Shown piece after piece: positions 26,665 to 35,289 of a stretch of 64,000 nucleotides of DNA (positions within the stretch are counted from its first letter, which is position 1; each line of letters starts with the position of its first letter). The DNA is from Bacteroidota bacterium (GTDB lineage Bacteria > Bacteroidota > Ignavibacteria > UBA10030 > UBA6906), in NCBI GenBank assembly GCA_030835135.1, contig JAUQWO010000034.1, positions 1 through 64,000 on the forward strand, given 5' to 3'. The translations under genes were made by a program, and so were the position numbers. The notes beneath the pieces are model-generated. The model saw only the letters and a program-made list of their open reading frames with translations. It had not been told where the DNA came from and did not search any database.

Positions 26665-29600
26665 TGTATCTCTCAAAACTCGAAATCCAGGGCTTCAAGT
26701 CCTTCGCGCAGCGCGTCGCGCTGAACTTCGACAGCGGCATCTCCGCCATCGTCGGGCCGAACGGCTGCGGGAAGACCAATATCGTCGATGCCATCCGCTG
26801 GGTGCTCGGCGAGCAGCGGTACAGCGCCCTGCGCAGCGAGAAGATGGAGGATGTCATCTTCAACGGCACGAAGGCGCGCAAGCCGCTGGGCATGGCCGAA
26901 GCATCGCTGGTGATCGAGAACACCAAGGGCATCCTCCCCTCCGAGTACACCCAGGTCACCATCGGTCGCCGCGTCTACCGCTCGGGCGACAGCGAGTATC
27001 TGCTCAACAAGGTCCCCTGCCGCCTGAAGGATATCCTCGATCTCTTCATGGACACCGGTATGGGCGCGGATGCCTATTCCGTGATCGAGCTGAAGATGAT
27101 CGAGATCATCCTGAGCGACCGCACGGAGGAACGCCGGCGCCTGTTCGAAGAAGCGGCGGGCGTGACCAAATACAAGCACCGCCGCAAGGCCGCCTTCCGC
27201 AAACTGGAATCGGTGCAGGCCGATCTGCTGCGCGTCCAGGACCTCATCGCCGAGGTGCAGAAGGCCGTGAATACCCTCGAACGCCAGGCGCGCCGTGCCG
27301 AGCAGTTCAATGAGGTGAAGACGCGCCTCCGGACGCTGGAAGTGGACCTGATCGAGCGGGAGTATGCGCAGATCATCGGGCGCCTCGAACCATTGCAGGA
27401 GAAGCAGGCGTCGCTGCGCGCCGAACGGAACATCACCGATGTGGACCTCGAGAACGTGGAGTCGACGCTCGAGGACCTCCGTTCGTCCCTGTTGACCTCC
27501 GAAAAGGAACTCGCCGAAGCACAGCGCGACGTGAGTCAGCACCGGGAAAAGGTCCACCGCGTCGAAGAGAAGAACCTCGTCGCCGATGAGCGGATCAAGG
27601 CGCTCCGCGGCCTTCTCACGCGGCTCGAGCGTGAGGACGTGGACCTGCAGGCCGAGCAGGCGCGGCAGGAAACGCTCCGGGCCGAACTGAAACAGAAGCT
27701 GGACGAGCTTGCCCTGCAGGAACAACAGCTCCTGGGCGATCAGGATGCGCGCAAGCAGGAGTTCGAAGAGACCGATCAACGGCTGAATGCACGCAAAGCG
27801 GAAGCGAAGGCGCTCGGTGAATCCATGCTCGCGCTCGTCCGTCGCATCGCGGAACGCCAGTCGGAGCAGGACCGCCGGCTGGGTCGCGTCGAGACCATCA
27901 CGGCGAGCATCGCGGAGGTCGAGGAAGAGGACCGCGAGTATGCCGCCGAACTCGAACGGCTCGCGGCGGAGATCGCGACGATGACCGAGGACGACCGTCA
28001 ACGCCGCCGCCGGTTCGCGGAAGCGGAAGTGAAGATGTACGAAGCCGAGAAGCGGAAACAGGAACTGCGCGAGCGGATGGAATCGCTGCAGGAGTCCGGT
28101 CTTGCGCTCCGCGCCGATCTCGAGCGCACCTCGGCCCGCATCGAGTTCCTCCGGGGGTTGATGGACAGCCGCGAAGGCTCCGCCGAAGGCGTGCGGTTCC
28201 TGGCCGGATCCGACCGCTGGTCGCCCGCGCGCAAGCTGACCGTTGCCGATGCGCTCCATGCGGATGAACGGTTCCGCGTGGCGATCGAGGCCGCGCTCGG
28301 TGAGGCCGCCAGTCTGCTGGTGGTGGACCGGGCAGCCGATGCCGATCAGGGCGTGGTCCTGCTCCGTGAAGAGCAGAAGGGGAAAGCGACGTTCATCTGT
28401 CTGGACCGCCTCCCGCGCATCACGCGCTCCTACCGTCTGCCCGCCATCCCCGGCGTGCATGGCTGGGCGCTGGACCTTGCGCAGTATGATGAGGAGTATG
28501 CGCCCCTCTTCGCGTTCCTGCTGGACCGCGTGCTGGTGGTGGAGGATGGCGAAGCCGCCCGGCGTGTTGCCGAGATCTCCAGCGGTGTCCGCTGTGTGAC
28601 GCTGCATGGCGAGATCGGGACCTCGGTGGGGATCCTCCGCGGCGGCAGCATGCGCCAGGACGAAGGCGGGAGCATCGGCAAGCAACACCAGATCGCCGAT
28701 CTCCGGGCCGTCAAGGACGGCCTGCAGGGACAGGTCGATGCGATCGAGAAGGAACGCGCGGCCGTGCTCGCCGAGCACGATGGCATCGACATCAAATCCA
28801 TGGCCGATGAGGTGAAGGCCATCGAGAAGGAAATGCACACGGTCGAGATGCGCATCGCGCAGCTCGCGTTCGAGAGGAAGCGGGCCGAGGATTCGATCGC
28901 GGCGAACCAGGAACAGCGCACCCGGCTTGCCGCCGAGATCGAGACCCTCCAGGCGGACATTGCTGCCGCGCTCCCCGAGCTCGATGCCGTCCGTGCCGAG
29001 CGGGCAGGGATCGAGACGAACACCGAAACGACGACGAACGACCTCGTCCTCCTCGAGGAAGAATGGGGCCGGCGGACGCGCGCCGTGCAGGATGCCGGAC
29101 TGGAGATCGTTCAGGTCCGCAATACCATCCAGCAGACCGATGCCGCGCTGCAGCGTGCGGGCATGACCATCGCCAGCATCACCGAATCGCTCGAGAAGCA
29201 CGCCCGGGATGCCGAAGGTGCCCGCCTCTCGATCCAGGAGGTGGAGACCGGCGTGGCCGACAACCGGCGTGACCTGGAGCGCCTGCAGGGCGACCTGATG
29301 GTCCTGGAGACCCGGCGTACGGATGCGGAAGAACAGACCGCACGGCAGCGCAACGAGATCCATGCCGCCGAATTGCGGATCCGCGACCAGCGGCGGCAGC
29401 ACGATGACGCACTGCGCGTGCTGCACGACCTCGACCTGAAGGTGGCCGATCTGCAGGCCCGGGTACAGCATCTGAAGGACCGGGCCTTCAACGAGTTCGA
29501 ACTGGTCCTCGACCTGAAGACCTACCCCGAGGACGAGTTCGTTGATTTCGCCGCACTGCGCGACGAGATCCAGGGGCTCAAGGACAAACTGCGGACGCTC

Positions 29601-30233
29601 GGCAATATCAACTTCGCGGCCTTTGAAGAATACCAGGCCGAGAAACAGCGTCTGGAGTTCATGACCGGCCAGCGGCAGGACCTGCTCGAAGCCGAAAAGA
29701 CACTCCTCGCGACGATCGAAGAGATCAATGCCACCGCGCAACGGACGTTCACCGAGACCTTCACGAAGATCCGGGAGAACTTCATCGAGACGTTCAAGAG
29801 TCTCTTCGATCCCGGCGACGAATGCGACCTGAAACTGGAAGAGGATGTCGATCCGCTCGAAGCGCGCATCGAGATCGTGGCCAAGCCGCGCGGCAAGCGC
29901 CCGACCTCCATCGATCTGCTCTCCGGTGGTGAGAAGACCCTGACCGCGATCGCGCTGCTCTTCGCCATCTATCTCGTGAAACCGAGCCCGTTCTGTATCC
30001 TGGACGAAGTGGACGCGCCGCTCGACGACGCGAACGTGGACCGGTTCACGCGCATCCTGCGCAAGTTCTCCGTGAACACACAGTTCATCGTGGTCACGCA
30101 CAACAAGCGCACGATGGAGGCGGCGAACGCGATGTACGGCGTCACGATGGAAGAAGAGGGCGTGTCGAAGCTGGTGACCGTCCGGTTCAACGAGAACTCG
30201 CAGGTCCAGTCGGCATCGGTGGCGTCGGCATGA
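26664..30233 (+). CDS. smc: Chromosome segregation protein SMC
   Basis: SMC is the ring-forming ATPase of the bacterial condensin, which compacts and separates replicated chromosomes with ScpA and ScpB. The 1189 residues show the N-terminal ATPase half (LEIQGFKSFA, Walker A GPNGCGKTN at about 32-40), a long coiled coil and the hinge (about 505-640, VADALHADERFRVAIEAALG, GVRCVTLHGE). A second coiled coil and the C-terminal half follow, with signature LLSGGEKTLTAIALLFA and Walker B FCILDEVDAPLDDAN. It is joined by TAATG to the GH2-like gene and by ATGA to the HAD phosphatase gene, so it is translationally coupled on both sides. scpA/scpB are not in the window. Confidence 0.98.
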   Translation: MYLSKLEIQGFKSFAQRVALNFDSGISAIVGPNGCGKTNIVDAIRWVLGEQRYSALRSEKMEDVIFNGTKARKPLGMAEASLVIENTKGILPSEYTQVTIGRRVYRSGDSEYLLNKVPCRLKDILDLFMDTGMGADAYSVIELKMIEIILSDRTEERRRLFEEAAGVTKYKHRRKAAFRKLESVQADLLRVQDLIAEVQKAVNTLERQARRAEQFNEVKTRLRTLEVDLIEREYAQIIGRLEPLQEKQASLRAERNITDVDLENVESTLEDLRSSLLTSEKELAEAQRDVSQHREKVHRVEEKNLVADERIKALRGLLTRLEREDVDLQAEQARQETLRAELKQKLDELALQEQQLLGDQDARKQEFEETDQRLNARKAEAKALGESMLALVRRIAERQSEQDRRLGRVETITASIAEVEEEDREYAAELERLAAEIATMTEDDRQRRRRFAEAEVKMYEAEKRKQELRERMESLQESGLALRADLERTSARIEFLRGLMDSREGSAEGVRFLAGSDRWSPARKLTVADALHADERFRVAIEAALGEAASLLVVDRAADADQGVVLLREEQKGKATFICLDRLPRITRSYRLPAIPGVHGWALDLAQYDEEYAPLFAFLLDRVLVVEDGEAARRVAEISSGVRCVTLHGEIGTSVGILRGGSMRQDEGGSIGKQHQIADLRAVKDGLQGQVDAIEKERAAVLAEHDGIDIKSMADEVKAIEKEMHTVEMRIAQLAFERKRAEDSIAANQEQRTRLAAEIETLQADIAAALPELDAVRAERAGIETNTETTTNDLVLLEEEWGRRTRAVQDAGLEIVQVRNTIQQTDAALQRAGMTIASITESLEKHARDAEGARLSIQEVETGVADNRRDLERLQGDLMVLETRRTDAEEQTARQRNEIHAAELRIRDQRRQHDDALRVLHDLDLKVADLQARVQHLKDRAFNEFELVLDLKTYPEDEFVDFAALRDEIQGLKDKLRTLGNINFAAFEEYQAEKQRLEFMTGQRQDLLEAEKTLLATIEEINATAQRTFTETFTKIRENFIETFKSLFDPGDECDLKLEEDVDPLEARIEIVAKPRGKRPTSIDLLSGGEKTLTAIALLFAIYLVKPSPFCILDEVDAPLDDANVDRFTRILRKFSVNTQFIVVTHNKRTMEAANAMYGVTMEEEGVSKLVTVRFNENSQVQSASVASA

Positions 30234-30964
30234 GCCGGACGCTGCGATTGTTCCTCGATTTCGACGGTACGATCACGACGGCCGATGTCGGCAATCAGTT
30301 CTTTCTCAGGTTCGGCGGCGATGCATGCGCCGCACTCAACCGGCAGTACCTCGATGGTGAACTTTCCGCACGGGGCTACTACGAACGCGCGCTGGCTGTG
30401 GTCGGGTCCTGTGATGCGTCCGCTTTCGCCCGGTTCCTTGACGACCAGCGTTGTGACCCGGGGTTGCATGGGATCATCGACCTCTGCGCGGCGCAGGGCA
30501 TCGCCCTGACCGTGCTGAGCGATGGCCTCGATGCGTACATCCGTCCCCTGCTCGGGCGCGAAGGCGTGAAGGACGTGCAGCTCTTCAGCAACGGCCTGCA
30601 CTGGACCCCGGACCCGGCGGGGGAGCGGTTGTCGGGGACCCTGGCATTCCCCCATGGCAATGCGGAGTGCGACCGGTGTGCATGCTGCAAGCGGAACCTG
30701 ATGCTCGGGAGCGCCGCGGACGGTGACGTCCTGATCTACGTGGGCGATGGATATTCCGACCGGTGCCCCGTGGAGTACGCCGATCTGGTGTTCGCGAAAA
30801 GTTCGTTACAGACGTGGTGTCAGCAGAACAATATCAGCTACCTTCCGTACCGGACGCTCGAGGATGTGCGGGTCCGGCTGGCGGCGGAGCTGAACAACCG
30901 AACGCTCCGTCCGCGGCCGCGGGCCGAGCGGAAACGACGTGAAGCCTATATGATGGAAGCATGA
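30230..30964 (+). CDS. HAD-IB family phosphatase, MtnX-like
   Basis: A 244-residue haloacid dehalogenase-type phosphatase. The nucleophile and acid are D10 and D12 in LFLDFDGTIT; motif II is the serine of TVLSDGLDAYI; the metal aspartates are in YVGDGYSDRCPVEYADLVFAK. The internal NAECDRCACCKR block is typical of the MtnX-like subgroup, which includes the methionine-salvage phosphatase but also enzymes of unknown substrate. No other methionine-salvage gene is here, so the substrate stays open. The gene overlaps smc by ATGA and the next gene by ATGA. A phosphoserine phosphatase role is a weaker alternative. Confidence 0.8.
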   Translation: MSRTLRLFLDFDGTITTADVGNQFFLRFGGDACAALNRQYLDGELSARGYYERALAVVGSCDASAFARFLDDQRCDPGLHGIIDLCAAQGIALTVLSDGLDAYIRPLLGREGVKDVQLFSNGLHWTPDPAGERLSGTLAFPHGNAECDRCACCKRNLMLGSAADGDVLIYVGDGYSDRCPVEYADLVFAKSSLQTWCQQNNISYLPYRTLEDVRVRLAAELNNRTLRPRPRAERKRREAYMMEA

Positions 30965-31563
30965 GCGACGGATTCGACATACGCGCGTGGATGTTCAAGA
31001 ACCGGAGCTATACTCCGCTCCCGTTCCTGCTCGTCATGATCCTCTTTGCGGACCCGACGGTGATCAGCCTGGTGACCGGCTTCGCCATCGTGCTCCTCGG
31101 GGAGTCCATCCGGTTCTGGGGTGTCTCGATCGCCGGTGCGGAAACACGGACCACGGGGTCGGTCGGCGGGACGTATCTCATCACGACCGGTCCGTTCGCC
31201 CATGTGCGCAATCCGCTCTACGTCGGGAATATGCTCATGTATGCCGGTGTCGGTGTGATGTCCATGGCGCTCTTCCCGTGGCTTCTGATCATCGCCTGCA
31301 TCTGGTTCTTCGTCCAGTATTCGCTCATCATCTCTCGCGAGGAAGAATATCTGCGCGGCCACTTCGGCGCGCCGTACGAGGAGTATACGAAGAATGTGCC
31401 GCGCCTGATGCCGCGGCCGACGCCGTACAAAAGTGCCGCGCCTCCGCCGAAGCACCTGAACCTCGCGGAAGGATTCGCCTCGGAGCGGCGCACGTTGCAG
31501 GCGATGTCGCTGGTGACGCTGATCATCGTCGCACGGTTCGTGTACAACATCCTGGTCCGTTGA
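30961..31563 (+). CDS. Isoprenylcysteine carboxyl methyltransferase (ICMT)/PEMT-family membrane protein
   Basis: A 200-residue protein with about four or five membrane helices. The SAM-binding end of this family is clear: TTGPFAHVRNPLYVGN, followed by ISREEEYLRGHFGAPYEEYTKNVPRLMP. In bacteria such proteins methylate lipids or other hydrophobic acceptors; true isoprenylcysteine substrates are not expected. It is overlapped by the HAD gene and followed after 3 bp by lpxB, so an envelope-lipid acceptor is a reasonable guess (inference). The last 40 residues form an extra polar stretch and a final hydrophobic segment. Confidence 0.8.
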   Translation: MSDGFDIRAWMFKNRSYTPLPFLLVMILFADPTVISLVTGFAIVLLGESIRFWGVSIAGAETRTTGSVGGTYLITTGPFAHVRNPLYVGNMLMYAGVGVMSMALFPWLLIIACIWFFVQYSLIISREEEYLRGHFGAPYEEYTKNVPRLMPRPTPYKSAAPPPKHLNLAEGFASERRTLQAMSLVTLIIVARFVYNILVR

Positions 31564-31566
31564 GCC

Positions 31567-32700
31567 GTGACCAGACGGATCATGATCCTGGCAGGCGAAG
31601 CCTCCGGTGATCTCCATGGCGCAGGGGTCGTCCGTGCCCTGCGCGAGCTGTCGCCCGGCATCGAGGTGTTCGGGATGGGCGGCGACCAGATGCGTGCCGA
31701 GGGAATGGATGTCCTGGTGGATATCCGGAAAATGGCATTCATGGGATTCGTCGAGGTCGTGCGTAATCTCAGAACGGTCTTCGCGGCGGAACGCGTGCTC
31801 GGCGCCGCGATGGAAGAGCGCCGGCCCGAGGCCGTGCTGCTGATCGATTATCCGGGCTTCAATCTCCGGTTCGCGCGCCGTGCGCGCAAGGCCGGCGTGG
31901 CAGTGTTCTATTACATCAGTCCGCAGGTCTGGGCCTGGCACAAGAGCCGGATCCACACCATCCGGGAGCTCGTCGACAGGATGCACGTGATCTTTCCGTT
32001 CGAAGAGACGCTCTACCGGGAAGCCGGCGTGCCGGTCACGTTCGTGGGTCATCCGCTGGTCGAACGGCTTGAGCCGCTTGCGGACCGTGCTGCCTGGCTG
32101 CGGGAGCAGGGATTCGACCCGGCGCGGCCGCTGCTCGGGCTCTTTCCCGGGAGCAGAACGCAGGAGATCGAGCGGATCCTCCCGGCGATGGTGCAGGCGG
32201 CCCGTACCCTGGCCACAGGCGGTGCGTGTCAGGTGGCGATCGGACGCGCAGCGATCCTGGCGCCCGGTGTGATCGAACGGCATGTGCCCGCGGATGCCGG
32301 GATACGGATCGTGGACCGGGGCACGCATGAGCTGATGCAGTGCTCGACCGCTGCGCTCGTGACGTCGGGTACGGCGACGCTCGAGGTCGGCTGGTACGGC
32401 ACTCCGTTCGTTGTCGTGTACCGCACATCGCCGGTGACCTTCGCGATCGGGCGCCGGCTGGTGCAGGTGAAGCATATTGGACTGGTGAACATCGTGGCGG
32501 AGCGGACGCTGGTGCCGGAGTTGGTGCAGGGCGACTGCACCCCGGAACGCATGGTGCAGGAGGTGGGTCCGATGGTGTTCGACACCGCCGTCCATGCGCG
32601 GGTCCACGCGTCGCTCGGCGTGATCCGGCAACGGCTTGGTGGGCCGGGTGCATCGCGGCGCGTCGCCGCATCGATCCTGTCTGGAAGAGGAGTGGCATGA
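31567..32700 (+). CDS. lpxB: Lipid-A-disaccharide synthase
   Basis: LpxB joins UDP-diacylglucosamine and lipid X to make the disaccharide core of lipid A at the inner membrane. The start is GTG 31567. The 377-residue GT-B enzyme (family GT19) has ILAGEASGDLHGAGVV (about 7-22), then VFYYISPQVWAWHKSR, VTFVGHPLVE, LFPGSRTQEIERILP and the donor-site block STAALVTSGTATLEVGWYGTPFVVVYR. All are hallmark LpxB motifs. It is followed with an ATGA overlap by a lipoprotein gene and then lpxK, so the lipid A genes are in one transcript. Confidence 0.97.
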   Translation: MTRRIMILAGEASGDLHGAGVVRALRELSPGIEVFGMGGDQMRAEGMDVLVDIRKMAFMGFVEVVRNLRTVFAAERVLGAAMEERRPEAVLLIDYPGFNLRFARRARKAGVAVFYYISPQVWAWHKSRIHTIRELVDRMHVIFPFEETLYREAGVPVTFVGHPLVERLEPLADRAAWLREQGFDPARPLLGLFPGSRTQEIERILPAMVQAARTLATGGACQVAIGRAAILAPGVIERHVPADAGIRIVDRGTHELMQCSTAALVTSGTATLEVGWYGTPFVVVYRTSPVTFAIGRRLVQVKHIGLVNIVAERTLVPELVQGDCTPERMVQEVGPMVFDTAVHARVHASLGVIRQRLGGPGASRRVAASILSGRGVA

Positions 32701-33539
32701 AGTATCAAGGGACATATGCGGTCGCGGTCATCATGCTCCTGATCATGGCGGGCTGCGGGCCATCCACGGAGACTGCGCGGGTGGAACCGGTACCGGTGGT
32801 CCCGACCACCCGGGAAGGTCTGTATGTACGCGGCCAGCAGTTCTGGATCGACAGGAAAGCGGACAGCGCGATGGTGTATTTTCTCCGCTCGGCGGCGATG
32901 GATTCATCCTACAATCTGCCGTTGCGCGACCTCGCGCAGATGCAGTATGAGCGTGCGATGCTCGAACCGGAGAAGAGCAGAAAGCGGACGGAATTGCTCC
33001 GTTCCTCCCGCGCCCAGTACGTCCGCCTCGAGGCGCGCGGCGATGCCGACGCCGATATCTATGAACGGCTGTGTGAGATGTCCTCGACCCTCGGCGATGA
33101 CCGCACCTTCCTGGTGTACGCGAAGAAGAACGCCGAGCGATTTCCGTACGACCGTCAGGTGTTCAACCTGACGCGCGCCTACTATGACGTCGAAGACTAT
33201 CAGGGCGTGATCCGGACCGCGAAGGACGCGATCGAGAAGTTCAAGGAGTCGCAGTATCTCGGCAGCTTCTACCGCATTCTCGGGAAGGCGTACACAAAGA
33301 TCGACCGCGACCAGACCGCCGAGCGCATCCTGGTGACAGGACTGAAGGCCACCGACGCACGGATCGCCGCCGTGAAAGGTGGTGGAGGCGAGTATCGTGC
33401 GACGGATGCCTACCGCCGGCTCCATGAAGACAAGGTGCAGATGCTCCTGATCCTGAAGCAGCTCCATACGACCTACAAGGCGCAGGAGAAGCTGGAGCAG
33501 GTGGAGCGTCAGTTGAAGGAAGAAGGGTACGGCCGTTAA
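32697..33539 (+). CDS. Lipoprotein with TPR-like helical repeats
   Basis: The start ATG 32697 overlaps the lpxB stop (ATGA) and has AGAGGAG upstream. The 280-residue product begins with a short charged end, a hydrophobic stretch and a likely lipobox IMAGC (cysteine at 20), then a low-complexity linker. The rest is alpha-helical with TPR-like periodicity: GLYVRGQQFWIDRKADSAMVY, YAKKNAERFPYDRQVFNLTRAYYDVEDY, SFYRILGKAYTKIDRDQTAERIL. It is thus probably membrane-anchored on the outer face of the inner membrane or on the outer membrane. I do not recognise a named family. Its place between lpxB and lpxK suggests a link to lipid A assembly or transport, which is inference only. Confidence 0.75.
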   Translation: MKYQGTYAVAVIMLLIMAGCGPSTETARVEPVPVVPTTREGLYVRGQQFWIDRKADSAMVYFLRSAAMDSSYNLPLRDLAQMQYERAMLEPEKSRKRTELLRSSRAQYVRLEARGDADADIYERLCEMSSTLGDDRTFLVYAKKNAERFPYDRQVFNLTRAYYDVEDYQGVIRTAKDAIEKFKESQYLGSFYRILGKAYTKIDRDQTAERILVTGLKATDARIAAVKGGGGEYRATDAYRRLHEDKVQMLLILKQLHTTYKAQEKLEQVERQLKEEGYGR

Positions 33540-33576
33540 CGCTCTCGCGCCGCTGGCCTGCCTGTACGGGGCAGGG

Positions 33577-34578
33577 GTGGGGATGCGGAACGCGGCATAC
33601 GAACACCGCGTGTTCACGGTGTACAGGCCGCCGGTGCCGGTGATCGCCGTCGGCAATCTGACGGTCGGCGGGACAGGCAAGACGCCGATCGTGGCATGGA
33701 TCGCGACGTATCTCCGCTCGCAGCATCGGCGGACCGCGATCCTCAGCAGAGGGTACGGACGACGATCGAAGGGTGTCCGGGTCGTGTCCGATGGGCAACG
33801 GCTCCTGGCCGATGCGCGGGAGGGTGGCGATGAGCCTGTGCAGCTCGCGCGTTCCTTCCCCGAGATACCGGTCGTGGTGGGCGAGAGCAGGAGCGAAGCG
33901 GCGCGGGAAGCCCTGACGCGGTTCGCGCCTGAGGTGCTGGTGCTGGATGATGCGTATCAGCATCGCGCGATCGCACGTGATCTGAATGTGCTCGTTGTCG
34001 ACGGCAGCCACGACCTTGCATCGGACCGGTTGCTGCCGGCCGGCAGGAGACGGGAACCGCTGTCGGCGATCCAACGGGCGTCCGTGGTGGTGTTCACGCA
34101 TCCGGATCCCGCAACCGGCGCCGTCGCTGGCGAAGGCACGGTGCGTCTCTGGTTCGACGGCCCCGTGGTGGTCTGCACGAGAACGATCGGTTCGTTCGCG
34201 GATGCCGCGGGACAGGTGGTCGAAGGTGACCGGGTGAAGCACGGTCGCAGTGTGCTGGTCAGCGGGATCGGTCAGCCGGAACGGTTCGAGCGCGACCTCC
34301 GGGCGCTGGGCATCGATGTTGCCGGTCACCTCCGGTACCGCGATCACTACCGGTTCACGCGGGAGGATGTCCGTGCGATGATCGCGGCGGTCGAACACGC
34401 GGGTGCGCAGCGGATCGTGACAACGGAAAAGGATATGGTGCGTCTGATGTCGGTACCGGGTGCCATGGACATGCTTGCAGCGGCGGGCGCGGTGACTGCT
34501 GCCCGGCTTGCCGTGACGGTGCACCCGCCGGACACGCTGGCTTCGTTGATCGATGCCGTGATGCGGAGGTCCGCTTGA
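33577..34578 (+). CDS. lpxK: Tetraacyldisaccharide 4'-kinase
   Basis: LpxK phosphorylates the 4' position of the lipid A disaccharide. Family motifs are plain: PVPVIAVGNLTVGGTGKTPIVAW (the P-loop, about 18-40), ILSRGYGRRSKG, VGDEP-type GGDEPVQLA, LDDAYQHRAIARDLNVLVVDG and the C-terminal YRDHYRFTREDV followed by VTTEKDMVRL. The start is uncertain. GTG 33577 is the first ATG/GTG/TTG, but the frame upstream (open from 33517) encodes ALAPLACLYGAGVGMRN. That matches the conserved N-terminal membrane helix of LpxK, so the true start probably lies at about 33535-33553 with a non-standard codon, or a base differs. Confidence 0.93.
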   Translation: MGMRNAAYEHRVFTVYRPPVPVIAVGNLTVGGTGKTPIVAWIATYLRSQHRRTAILSRGYGRRSKGVRVVSDGQRLLADAREGGDEPVQLARSFPEIPVVVGESRSEAAREALTRFAPEVLVLDDAYQHRAIARDLNVLVVDGSHDLASDRLLPAGRRREPLSAIQRASVVVFTHPDPATGAVAGEGTVRLWFDGPVVVCTRTIGSFADAAGQVVEGDRVKHGRSVLVSGIGQPERFERDLRALGIDVAGHLRYRDHYRFTREDVRAMIAAVEHAGAQRIVTTEKDMVRLMSVPGAMDMLAAAGAVTAARLAVTVHPPDTLASLIDAVMRRSA

Positions 34579-35279
34579 ATCCCGTCGTGGTCCTGACCGA
34601 TCCGATGACGTCGGCGTACAAGTTCGGGAAATACACGTCCTGGATCACGGAAGGTATCCCGGGCGTCGATCTCCGGGTCGTGTCCTCGAAGACGACGAAC
34701 GGCGACCCGCTCGCGGGATGTCAGGGTGTGATCCTGTCCGGTGGCGTGGATGTGAGTCCGGACCTGTACGGGTTCACGGACACGGACGGTATCGTTGAGG
34801 AGACCGACCGCGACCGTGACGAGTTCGAGGTCGGGGTCATCCGGGCGGCCATCGCGCGGAACCTGCCGATCCTCGGGATCTGCCGCGGGACGCAGCTGAC
34901 GAATGTCGTACTGGGGGGAACGCTGGTGCCCGATCTGCAACGTGCCGGGCATCAGGACCATCGTTCAACGCCGGAGGGGGACCGCGTGCATCCGGTGGCC
35001 GTTGAACAGGGGAGTCTGCTCGCCGGGATCGCCGGCGTGGCACAGGGCACGGTGAGTTCAGCCCATCACCAGGCGGTCGGGCGCGTCGGTGAGGGGTTAC
35101 GTGTGACAGCCCGTTCCGCCGACGGCGTGATCGAAGCGCTGGAATGGGCGGTGCCTGCCGGGCGTGCGTTTCTTCAGCTCGTCCAGTGGCATCCGGAGAG
35201 GATGACGGAGAGGGACAACCCTCTGCAGCGTCATCTGATCCAGCAGTTTGCTGACACAGTCAATCGACACAACACATAG
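34575..35279 (+). CDS. Class I glutamine amidotransferase-like hydrolase (peptidase C26, PuuD type)
   Basis: The TTG start at 34575 overlaps the lpxK stop. The 234-residue protein has the class I amidotransferase triad: C103 in [12 protein letters not shown], and histidine and glutamate in [26 protein letters not shown] and the [12 protein letters not shown] loop are typical of gamma-glutamyl-gamma-aminobutyrate hydrolase-like proteins. These cleave gamma-glutamyl bonds, for example in putrescine breakdown or polyglutamylated compounds. No synthetase partner is adjacent. It ends the overlapping run that began with the GH2-like gene; ppdK starts 10 bp later. Confidence 0.87.
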   Translation: MNPVVVLTDPMTSAYKFGKYTSWITEGIPGVDLRVVSSKTTNGDPLAGCQGVILSGGVDVSPDLYGFTDTDGIVEETDRDRDEFEVGVIRAAIARNLPILGICRGTQLTNVVLGGTLVPDLQRAGHQDHRSTPEGDRVHPVAVEQGSLLAGIAGVAQGTVSSAHHQAVGRVGEGLRVTARSADGVIEALEWAVPAGRAFLQLVQWHPERMTERDNPLQRHLIQQFADTVNRHNT

Positions 35280-35289
35280 AGGACCCTAC

